Positions 12,101-21,691 of a DNA stretch of 64,000 bases are shown piece after piece (position 1 is the first letter of the stretch; every line of letters starts with the position of its first letter). Below the pieces are notes generated by a model. The model ran no database searches and was not told where the DNA came from. It saw only the letters and a program-made list of their open reading frames with translations. Origin of the DNA: Sanderia malayensis. Its lineage: Eukaryota; Cnidaria; Scyphozoa; Semaeostomeae; Pelagiidae. The DNA lies in NCBI GenBank assembly GCA_013076295.1, contig RQOL01000855.1, positions 372,001 through 436,000 of the forward strand, given 5' to 3'. A program made the position numbers and the translations under genes.

Positions 12101-15100
12101 TTTATTTGTTAATATTGATAGCTTATTAGTGGCCTAAGAAAATTCTTAAGAAAATTCTGTTGGCACGGGAATCACCGGGAACAAATAGAAACAAGGCGGA
12201 AATTACCGAGAACAAAGAAAAAAACAATATTGCTCACGGATACATATCTAATACTGACAAAACAGAACATAGAAAAAACAACAGCAAACCTCGAAAATTT
12301 TCTGAAAAGAGTGAACAAATTCCTTTTGTAGAAAATTATTGTTTTCCAAACATAAAATTTTCAGAAGATCCCAAGCACATGCTGCTTTTCAACAAAACGA
12401 CAGAAAATGATATGATTATAATAATAAGAAGAACATAAGCCCAGTCCACACTACGCAAACTAACACAGGCTTGCCCCAGTTTTTTGCTAATCCAGGTTAG
12501 ATTTTGTAGTGTGCACACAAATAACCTGGGTTTGTCACCCCGGGTTAGTTACGGTGATTTGACATTTGTATTGACATTTCTCCACTGAAGCAAAAGAACC
12601 GTGGCCTGGAAAACAAGCAGTTGGCATCTTAACTCCTATTCCAGTGAATAATAATAAAATTTGACACTGTAATTAATACAACTTAAGTAGCTAGGCCGTA
12701 GCCAAGAACCTACAAAAAGAAACTGAGAATATTTTGGAATAATACCTATTGGAATTGCATCATGAATTTTTCTGGCATCAAATCTGTGCAGCTCTGAAAC
12801 CTTCTCCACCCCTTTATTTACTCTTGCTGGAATAGTTGGCAAGCGAAACATTATTCAAATCCAAAAACGTAGTCTTGTCTGAGCACATGGCAAACAAATA
12901 CTTTCCCGCCAACAATTAATCCCGTGTGCATGTGTTATTGGTAATTCCCGCCTTGTTCCTACTCATTCCCACTTGTTCCTACTCATTCCCACTTGTTCCT
13001 ACTCGTTCCTACTTGTTCCTACTCGTTCCCGCTTCGTTCCTACTTGTTCCTACTTGTTCCTACACGTTCCTACACGTTCCCGCTCCGTTCCTACCCGTTC
13101 CTACTCGTTCCCGCTCGTTCCTACTTGTTCCCGGTTTTGTTCCTCGTTCCTGCTTTTAGAGATAGCCAATTTGAGGTATTTATTGTAGATTATCCTTGAA
13201 ACCTGATTTCTAAGAAGTCAGCAATATTTTTCTTGCTAGAATATTCAAAACTTTAGAAATGTTTTTGGGTCACCCAGCATTTGAAACAAACATTTTTGAA
13301 GAAACGTCTTCTTATCTGAGTAAATGGCAAACGAATGTTTTCCTGCCGATATTTAAGCCCTGTCCATGTGTTCTTGGTCATTTCTGGATGTTCCCGCCTT
13401 GTTCCCGCTTCGTTCCTACTTGTTCCTACTCGTTCCCGCTTCGTTTCTACTCGTTCCTACTTGTTCCTACTCGTTCCCGCTTCGTTCCTACTCGTTCCTA
13501 CTTGTTCCTACCCGTTCCCGCTTCGTTCCCGCTCGTTCCTACTTGTTCCCGGTTTTGTTCCTCGTTCCTGCTTTTAGAGATAGCCCCTATTTTTCCGTAA
13601 TTTTTTTCCAGAGTAAAAAAAGAAGGTTAAGCGCCATAACAAAAAATCCGGCATGGATAATCCTATAATTTGCTACAAATATTATAATTTGATATAATTT
13701 TTAAGGGCTTAAGAGGCCTGTGTAAGACGCCTTTTTAAGTACATGAGAAATTTGTTTTGACAGCATCGCTTATTTTTCGTCGCGTTTACATGAAATGAAA
13801 ATATCAACACGGGTTGAGATGAGGTCACGTGATATAAATGCGGCTGTTGTTATCCCACAATGCAATATCCGATATCCTACAATGCAACGTTTTGATATAC
13901 CCCACAATCAATGTATTTGTATTTTGTTTCAATTGTGCGCGTTGTACATAGATTCATCTTGTTTTCAAACAGACAAGAACAGCCCATTGCAGCTTCAATG
14001 TGAAAAAACTCGTAAAAAACAAATCATATTTTGTCAATTGTCATAGAGATATTTTGTCCGGGACGTGGGAAGAGACTATAAATTGCTCACTGCGCAAGCT
14101 CCGCCTCGTTTGAGATGACAAATATATCATGTTAATTGCTTTATAACTTATGCATTGAGTTCGGCACATGAGAAGTTCGACGTTTAACTCCACGTCGCTC
14201 CAGCAGGGTCGCATCATTGCATTTGGAGCGACTGGATGTGTCGCTCCAAATGCAATCTGCCGCTCCAAATCAAATCTGCCGTACTTAATCAAGTTATACG
14301 TCGCTCTTGTCATGCACTTAATTCACCTATTTGATTCGGAGCATGATAAGAGCGACGCTTAACTTAGGTCTGAAATTTTGAGTATATTTATGCTAAATAT
14401 ATTCGCTATTGAAACCCGTTTGGTAGTTTTATATTGTTATGTAAACTTTCTTGCTCAGGCCTAGGGCCACTTCTAGACGCCATTTTTCATCAGGCGTTTC
14501 CATACTTTTGGGAGACAAGTGTAAATACCAATTGAGTTCAGTTCCTTACTGTGTACGTTGATACATCTATTATGCTAGCTACCATATTATCCCTAAGCCT
14601 ACAGTCTGCTCATCTTATGCAACAACAACAACAACCTTATATTAACATTGGCCAACACAATGCACAACCAACTGCTAGAGTCATAAAATATAAAATAAAT
14701 TTATATTGTACCTTGCACAAGCAGCGCGGATTGTAAACAGAGATAGATGATTTGACTACATCAGAAGAGCCAGCCAATAGTGCAAGAATGCCTGAAATTT
14801 TATATACAATTTTGACAGCAATATCTCCTGTCGGCATTACTGACATAACTGTTCCAATCCGGCCAACAGACTAAAAATAAAAATAAAAATGTTATAGATA
14901 TAAATACATATCTGATCTGGAAAAAAAAACATTTGGAAAGTAAATGCAAGATCATGTCCTAATTCATTCTAGGTATTTTGTATTGTATACCACATTCGTT
15001 ACCTCTTCCATATCATCATTAACACCACCATGTCCAACTTGCAACCTTTTCATTTCATCCCAATTAACATTAATAGCAACAGTATCGCCTTCATTGAAAC

Positions 15101-16590
15101 TGTAAGAATCTTCATCTGTGCTATGCAACAAATCTTTATCTTCGAAACAATAATGCACATATTTTAAACTAAACAATCTGAGAACATGGTAAGAACTGTA
15201 AAAAGAATAAAGACCTCATCAATACGAGATTAAATCTTGCTTTTGTTTGATATAACAACATATAAATGGACATAAAAGCCTTGGGGTATGAATATTTACT
15301 CCTTGTCTGTGGAAAATTCATGTAAAAAATTAATATATATTCAACAATACCAATTATAGGCAGGTGCTGTTTGTAATAAGGCCCAATAGCTGTTGGTCTA
15401 ACTGCAATCACATCAACCTACAACAGAAAACGATTCTGAATTACATGAGAAAACAATAAAGAATGAACACCAAAAATAAATAGATTTTACTATGAGCACA
15501 GCAAAGAAACACTACAGTTGAGAAATCATTGAAGTAAGCTCTTCTCCAAAATGCAGGCATCAAACTTAAGTAGTTGAATGAAAAATATTGGCACAAACTT
15601 TTCCATTAGCACCAATTCGGTAGTTGGTACACACTCTACTTTCATCCCATTGAACTGTTGCCCCATTTCCTTCACCATCTAACTGCATATCAAAATTATG
15701 CATATTATAAATATTATATCACAAAGCAAGAAGATACAAAAAAGGTATTAATATATTTAAACAAACCTGAGAGCATTTCCAGTTATAAAGCTTTTTTATT
15801 TTCCCAGTCTTTCCATTCCCCCCTAAAACAATTTTAAAATGCAGACTAAACTAAAGTTAATACACAAAGTAACTGAAATTAGAATTAGCAGAGCAACTTT
15901 CAAATCATAATAGCCTATAGCAAAATAACAATAAATATGTTTCTTGGTTATGATAGTGAAAGGACAAAATCAGTCAAGCAGGAAGCAACCTGCAGAAATG
16001 TGGGATCTTGCATCCACAAGTGAATGCCCATGCGGAGACCCAAATCAAACAATGAAGGACATCCTTCTTAGAAAATGCAGTTCCAGGCAGGCCCTCCTGC
16101 ACAAATGGAAACTCAAAAAACAGCAATTTATGGCCCTCCACTGGATTCCGTAAAGGCATGACCATTCTTGTGTTATCTTGCAGTATAACCTGGTTCTGGT
16201 TCCCAATATTCCGCACAAAACTTACCATCTTGAGACCCCCACTCCCAATCAGGCCCTCTTTTCACAACAGCATCTTCCCAAAATCCATATGCTGCTTTGG
16301 GCAGTTTTCCCTGCCTTGCTCCAACATTAACCTTATAAATAAAGGATGCAAAATATTTCAAATAGAAGCAACCATTCACTAATGAACATTAACCCATAAT
16401 AAAATAAACTTTTCTTACATTGGTCCTCTACTTTTATCAATTCTGTTAAACGCATGGTTTAAATTGTGCCTCCCTTTGCAGTAACAACGATTGCATAAAT
16501 CATAATCATAACAAACAGAACATTTCCAGCGACTTCCTTTAATATTAGATTTATTGCACTCATCACAGATTACTCCATTGTGAGTTACAC
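6145..16590 (-). CDS. MIB gene B body: exons 2-23 of a Mind bomb-type E3 ligase, probably disrupted
   Basis: Minus-strand exons: 16419-16590 (ZZ), 16226-16331, 15767-15822, 15599-15682 and 15351-15417 (MIB/HERC2-2), 15003-15139 and 14712-14870 (REP 1), 10955-11195 (REP 2), 10288-10424, 9986-10159 and 9651-9891 (extra REP set), 8996-9135, 8805-8912, 8475-8672, 8115-8269, 7734-7860 and 7408-7638 (ankyrins), 7124-7299, 6803-7031 (RING 1), 6581-6698 and 6436-6502 (RING 2), 6145-6328 (RING 3, stop TGA). Exon 1 is about 22 kb away at 39001-39202, beyond a large insertion. Three lesions are visible. A G-to-A change moves the exon 3 acceptor one base into the exon. There is one extra base in the second RING 2 exon (67 nt, not 66). 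One base is missing in the last exon near 6290, which destroys RING 3. Intron 8 also carries a 3.2-kb transposon nest. Confidence 0.8.
11656..13595. mobile_element. Foldback element 2 with minisatellite arms, in intron 8 of gene B
   Basis: The element is 11666-13585 (1920 bp). Its ends are GGCTATCTCTAAAAGCAGGA and complement, flanked by the 10-bp duplication cctatttttc (11656-11665 and 13586-13595). The arms (11666-12093 and 13168-13585) are near-perfect inverted copies of about 420 bp. They include a GGAACGAGTA-type minisatellite, so a single strand could fold into a long hairpin with a loop of about 1.07 kb. The loop contains a further minisatellite block (12947-13167) ending in the same terminal sequence, suggesting a nested or duplicated end. 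Its termini resemble those of the element at 495 (CTAAAAGC/ACTAAAAAGC followed by GGAAC), so both belong to one family. Confidence 0.85.
14216..14256. repeat. Perfect 17-bp hairpin
   Basis: ATTGCATTTGGAGCGAC and its exact complement are separated by the 7-nt loop tggatgt. A 30-bp imperfect direct repeat (ttcggcacatgagaag / ttcggagcatgataag) brackets it at about 14160-14190 and 14335-14365, so this may be a small mobile element inside the larger one. Confidence 0.6.
15950..16110 (+). mobile_element. LINE (non-LTR retrotransposon) C-terminal remnant in intron 3 of gene B
   Basis: The plus-strand reading encodes MWDLASTSECPCGDPNQTMK followed by an ILL segment. The pattern W-x-L...C-x-CG-x-P-x-QTM-x-x-IL is typical of the tail of reverse transcriptases of Jockey/CR1-like LINEs (family knowledge). 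Only about 50 residues remain and no reverse-transcriptase motifs are present. The same fossil is at the matching place in all five MIB genes, so it predates the duplications. Confidence 0.6.
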
Positions 16591-16807
16591 CTACAAAATG
16601 AACAAGAAACCAATTGTTTTTAACGAAGTCACTATTTGACATAGGCAGCCAGCAAACCTATTATTTGATCGGCGTGATACATGAACACAGCACTGGCTTC
16701 GTCTCTTGCGCATGACATCAACATATATTCGAGTCAGGGTAAAGCTAAGCAACATGTACTCCTACCTATATTAAACACTATGTTGAAACGTGAATCGTCT
16801 TGTATAA

Positions 16808-17893
16808 CAGTACGGCCTCCAGTGTGTAACGGATCTATATTCTGTTTCAAAGTTTATGTAATAACGGAGAATAAGTCCGTTAAATGCTCACATATGAGTT
16901 TGACAACTGCGCAATTTATTAGCGCACTATTGGCTTTCTTGTCCTGTGTTTTGTAGTAATGGCGGATAGTTTAGGTAGCGGCAGCAGTGGCTCGAATTCC
17001 AGAAAAAAGAGACTCGAGAATAAATACAGCAAGCTTACAAGCCAATTAAGGGAGTCATTCGATAAAGTAAAGGGTAAGGATAAAAGTAGAAGAGGGGGGC
17101 GTAGCCGATCGTTGACAGCGAGTGGTGTTGTGGATGAGGTAATTGGCCTAACGCCAGTGAAGAAAAGCAGGTTGCAGTTTATGGTGTTGGTAACACTGAC
17201 AAGGCCGTCTTCTATATAACAAAGACAACGCCAATGGTATGAGGCGAGAAAACAACTCCCAAAGACTCGAAAGGAGGAAAGACCTCAGAGCTCTGCCATA
17301 GTGGTACAAACATTTGGTGATGATGACGACAGTGATGCTGATGCTTGCAATTCTGATGACCATATGGATAACGAAGCTCCTGTACATGGCTCACTTCAAT
17401 ATCCAGATAAAACATCAAGAAATTTAGCTGATCTTGAGCAAGGTTTGTACAATATTCAGCATGTCTAAAGCAATACAAGAACATTATTTTACCATAAGGC
17501 TGTCGTTTTAAATTTTGTGAATCATAATTGTTATTGTATTCAATATTAGAATTAGAAACATTAACAGAAGAATGCAGGGATGCCCTTTCAGTGGGTGATA
17601 AATTTAAAGAAGGTCCAAGAACATGGAAAGAGCGAATGGAAGCATTAGAAGAGAGCTGGTCATGTAAAAGAGAGGAGCTATTTGATGTTGTTCTCCGAGT
17701 GTGAAACTCGCCATGCCAATGGTATGTGAGATGGGCTGTGGTCGAGAAGCTGTAATAGAATGCAGAGATTGTGAGAAATGGGGTTACAGTTTATGTGAAT
17801 TGTGTGATGCTGTGAAGCACAAAAGTAGACCTTTTCACAATAGGAAAGGTTTAAAAGATGGATTTTTGCAAATTTATCTCCAAGTAAATTTTT
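16808..17893 (+). pseudogene. KDZ transposase gene, 5' fragment with multiple indels, ending at the assembly gap
   Basis: It is near-identical to 21541-22634 (5' leader, exon 1 from ATG 16959, intron 1, most of exon 2). Against that copy, three single bases are missing in exon 1 (after gtaattgg, aaggcc and aacaaa), one is missing near 17450, two are extra in exon 2 (ctccgag, atgccaatg) and one is missing near 17872. The reading frame is broken repeatedly. Most changes are in short homopolymers, so this could be a low-quality contig end of the other copy as well as a decayed duplicate. Confidence 0.75.
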
Positions 17894-17993
17894 NNNNNNN
17901 NNNNNNNNNNNNNNNNNNNNNNNNNNNNNNNNNNNNNNNNNNNNNNNNNNNNNNNNNNNNNNNNNNNNNNNNNNNNNNNNNNNNNNNNNNNNN
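17894..17993. other. Assembly gap of 100 N
   Basis: Exactly 100 unresolved bases, so the real distance is probably unknown. The KDZ fragment on the left and the DDX43-like helicase on the right are both cut here. Confidence 0.99.
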
Positions 17994-20900
17994 ATCAGGT
18001 CATTCAGTCGCCCTGGTGTACCTGAAAAATAGATTAAAATTAAAAAGATGGAATCGAAAAACCAAAGAAATATATTGAAATAAACTTATCAGATGAACTG
18101 AAATTACCTATGACTGTTTCAACTCCTTTTTCTACGACGCCTATTTGTTCCTTTCTGCTACCTCCACCATAGATACAAACACTGAGACGAAGATAATAAT
18201 AATATGTAGACATAAACTAAATAGAAAATGTGATTACAAACTCTAATACTACTATGATTCATGCAGTATACCTTCGCACCCCTCTATAATGAAACTTTTT
18301 TACTTCCACTTCAATCTGTTGTGCTAATTCGCGTGTTGGAGATAAAACCAAGCAAGACGGTCCTTCGCGTTCTGATCTTGCCTGAAAAACAAAAATAAAA
18401 TATCATTGCATTTAAGCATCAAAGCATTGCAGACTTTAATCTACTAATCACTATACAAACGTGATACAATCAAACTAAAAGAACCAATTCTCCAGAATAC
18501 CAGCTTAAGATTAAAGCATGCTTCTACGAGTTTATTAATGGCTAAATGAGAATAATTTAGGCTCACATGGGCTGTCCGTCAATGTGAATCAAAGCAGGAA
18601 GAAGAAATGCCAACGTCTTGCCAGTACCAGTCTATAGAAATTAAATCTATAGAAATATCTTTTATGAAATAACACATATCTTTATCTTGTTAAAGACAGT
18701 ATTCACGATAGCAGCTACTGCAAAAGAACTCTGCAATGTAATATGAACGATAAAACAGCGCAACGTTAACCTGAGCTATTCCGACAACATCCAATCCAGA
18801 GAGAAGCAAAGGCCACGCTTGGCACTAAAAATGGACAGAGAAATACAATTAGTTTTATAGCAATAATAGCTACGTTATAAAGTTGAAATTCTAAGGACAC
18901 ATGATGAGTTATTACGATAAAAATGCAACAAAACTTCAAAAGAAATTACTTGTATGGGTGACGGTACTGTGAACTTCTGATTAAAATAGTATCAAGAATT
19001 TCCGCTGCAAAATAAATGCAAAGCATTTAAATAATCAAAGCTTGGCATACTAGTAAACAAATGCAAAGACAAGTGAAAGTAATTTTCAACTTACGATAAT
19101 TATGAAACGCATCTTCAAATGTGAGTACCGGATTCTTTATTCTGTGGGGTTGTCTTCCATTTTCACCTTCGTCTTCCATATATTGCACAGATATATTGTT
19201 TTTTCGTTTCTGAAATAAAACCGGGAATTGAGTAAATATGAACAACACAAGGCTGTTTTATAACATTTAGCGCCATCTCTTGATAATATGTATGATGCTA
19301 TGAATACAGCAGATATATCCAGCTGCATTTCGTTCTACAAACGCCTCATCAATCTGTTGGTAGACAAAACCCGCATGGATATTTTGCAATCACATCACAC
19401 AAACTCACCAACAAACAGTTAGCTTTGAAAAACAGGTTCATTAAAACCAATGAAATATTGCCAATAAATAGTCCATTCCCTTTAATTGGAGTCCACCTAA
19501 TCAATTTGAGACCAGTTCTGTTGATCTAGCATGAATACTTATCAAGCTTGTCCAACATGAACTCTGAACAATATTCATTTATCGCATCAGAATTACTGTA
19601 CCTGATAGCAGCTACTTCTACTGCATTCATACTGCTGATCTCTTTTCTTTCCTTGTAGAACACTTTTACAACATCTGGCAGATCTGAAATTAAAGGAGCA
19701 TAGTAAAGTTGCACATTAAACAACTTGAATGTTACCCCCTTATAAAGAAAGAGATGCAGCCCCTGGTAAAAAAGAGCTTCATTGAAGTTGTGATTTATTT
19801 GTGTAGTTTTGAGTGAAAAAGAAACATGCTGACGTGAATAGTGTTTTCATTGTGAATTCCTTTTTCTTGTTGAAAAGGCAGACAAATACAAGCTACAAGT
19901 AAAGCAACATACTCAACCTCAAGACAGAGCAATCAGTAATCTCAGAGACATAAGAAATCACCTTGCCATCTGGCCTTTTCATTGGCTTCTTTATTTGCAG
20001 CCAATGCACCCCAGTCAATCCTCTGTTGCTGAACTGCCGGAGCGGGGTTATTTTGCAACCGTTCTGTGTTTCTCATTGCTCTTAATGTGATGTCTTCAGT
20101 TAGTTCTTCAACTTTTTCCTTAGCCTTTATCTTAGATTCTTCATCTCCAATTATTTCAACTGGCGTTTCTAAGTAATCTGACTGGTCTTTCAAGATCTAT
20201 GCGTGAATAAAAATAAAATATGCTAACTCCTCAAATAAGCCCCTGGGGGCTTATTTGAGGAGTTACTTGATGGGCTCATTATTTGTGAATACTTGGAGGT
20301 GGGGCTCATTAAAATATTTACAGCACAATGACTTGCTAATGGTCAAAGTTCAAAGTTTGACAACCAAATGAGCTACAGATGCCAAATTTGTCATGCAGGC
20401 AAAGGTTGGCAATAGCGATGTTTGGTAACAATTTGACCTATTTTTGTTGATAAATGAAATGACCAGGGCGTGGCCAATTGCTGTGGCAAGTAGCAAGAAA
20501 ACATTGATATAGTACATACTTTTATGGTTCCAGTAGAGCTTTGTAGTTCTCTGATTGTCTGTCCCTGCTTTCCAATGAGTTTGCCAAGTTTACTGTTTTA
20601 CTTTGATAATCAGGGAATTTCTTGAAAAAGATTGCGGTTTGTCTGAAGAAGACCTCCAATTTGAATCATCACTGTAAATGAAAAAAATTGAATGGTTTTG
20701 ATTAATAATCTGCCATGTTCAATTCTTGTCTTTGAATTTTTATTTTTGCAAAGGTCTTTCTTTTATGGATGATCTTATTAAACACCTTCTATATATTGAA
20801 AAACATTAGGTCCACTAGATTTGATTAATTTTTAGAAATTTGATTGCAAGATTAGATAAGAAAGATGGATGAGATTGAAATGAAAATTAAAAAGATACTA

Positions 20901-21245
20901 AACAAATGCCTCTTCCAAACCTCAAAACGAGCGGGGGATGGGGATGTGGGCGGGGCCAAGGGAAATGATATGAGGGACAACTCGACAAAGAAAAGATACA
21001 TTAATTTTGGAAATTTTAATTAACCTTTTAGAAAATCCATTTGTCTGGCGAAATCCATCTCGACCACGGCCAAATCCTCTCGTGTTTGCATTTCTATTCC
21101 AACTTCCACCACCTCCATATTTTTCTTGCGAAAAATTAGTGGTCGGTTCGTTAAAACTCCCACTGGGCCTAAAATGGTTCGTATTTTCTTGAACAGATAA
21201 ACTCGAGACTCCAGTCTCAAGCTCTAAATCCCAATCTTCAGACAT
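17994..21245 (-). pseudogene. DDX43-like DEAD-box helicase with KH domain, N-terminal half only, frameshifted
   Basis: Minus-strand exons: 21025-21245 (ATG at 21245, Arg/Gly-rich start), 20520-20671 (KH domain, GKLIGKQGQTIRELQ), 19962-20196 (IDWGALAANKEANEKARW), 19602-19683 (LPDVVKVFYKERKEI), 19095-19209 (IKNPVLTFEDAF), 18950-19004 (Q-motif, FTVPSPIQ), 18771-18824, 18567-18631 (Walker A, TGTGKT), 18272-18381 (motif Ia, PTRELAQQ), 18108-18181 (YGGGSRKEQ), and <17994-18021 (motif Ib, TPGRLNDL). A KH domain before a DEAD-box core is the DDX43/DDX53 layout, an RNA helicase. DEAD, SAT and the C-terminal RecA domain are missing beyond the gap. Two frame breaks are visible: a two-base loss just before SKLGKLIG in the KH exon, and a one-base loss before QKFTVPSPIQ. 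So it is probably a dead or badly sequenced copy. Confidence 0.8.
20225..20264. repeat. Perfect palindrome in a helicase intron
   Basis: 19-bp arms (AACTCCTCAAATAAGCCCC and complement) around a 2-nt centre. The arm GGGGCTTATTTGAGGAG resembles the GGGCGCTTATT repeats at 28080-28505, so it is probably a short copy of the same repeat family. Confidence 0.7.
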
Positions 21246-21352
21246 CTTCGTATATGGTACACATATATGTATATACTTTTATTATATATTCAAACCTCTT
21301 GGTGGATCACCACAACATTTATATTTTAATCACAGCGACACACGTGCCCAGG

Positions 21353-21428
21353 GTTGCCAGGTCGAAAAATTTCTCAAATCCAAATCAGCAGAGTTGCCAG
21401 GTCGAAAAATTTCTCAAATCCAAATCAG
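21353..21428. repeat. Two 36-bp direct repeats in the DDX43/KDZ intergenic region
   Basis: gttgccaggtcgaaaaattt... occurs at 21353-21388 and 21393-21428 with a 40-bp period. The two genes diverge from here, with starts at 21245 (-) and 21692 (+). Confidence 0.75.
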
Positions 21429-21540
21429 GCGTGACAAAAATCCAGATTAATCCAAATTTCAAAACGAGGCAATAAAACAATAGAATCTTTTATAATGAAA
21501 ACGAGGTTGATTGTCAAAGGAAATATTTCTCAATCAAGAT

Positions 21541-21645
21541 CAGTACGGCCTCCAGTGTGTAACGGATCTATATTCTGTTTCAAAGTTTATGTAATAACGG
21601 AGAATAAGTCCGTTAAATGCTCACATATGAGTTTGACAACTGCGC
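21541..21645 (+). repeat. Left terminal inverted region of the KDZ element
   Basis: Homology between the two KDZ copies begins at 21541 (16808 in the other). Core GGATCTATATTCTGTTTCAA (from 21564) and TTTGACAACTGCGC (21632-21645) recur inverted at 33352-33418. Confidence 0.55.
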
Positions 21646-21691
21646 AATTTATTAGCGCACTATTGGCTTTCTTGTCCTGTGTTTTGTAGTA

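Larger units (their letters stand above)
11268..14462. mobile_element. 3.2-kb TIR element hosting the foldback element, intron 8 of gene B
   Basis: Arms of about 92 bp at 11268-11360 and 14371-14462 are inverted copies (roughly 90 percent identical by eye; both contain caatataaaactaccaaac). The MIB intron homologous to other copies is interrupted between about 11233 and 14655, so the insertion is somewhat larger than the arms. No transposase is visible. Between the arms lie foldback element 2 and, at 13600-14370, non-coding DNA with a hairpin. Class unknown. Confidence 0.65.

Noticed and set aside
11634..13668. ORFs of 70-122 codons rich in VPTRSRF-like repeats on both strands
   Set aside because: Same cause: the minisatellite arms of foldback element 2, with mirrored ORFs on the opposite strand.
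15974..16228. Minus-strand ORF across intron 3 of gene B and its homologues
   Set aside because: Opposite strand of the LINE remnant. The MIB frame joins exon 3 to exon 4 without it.
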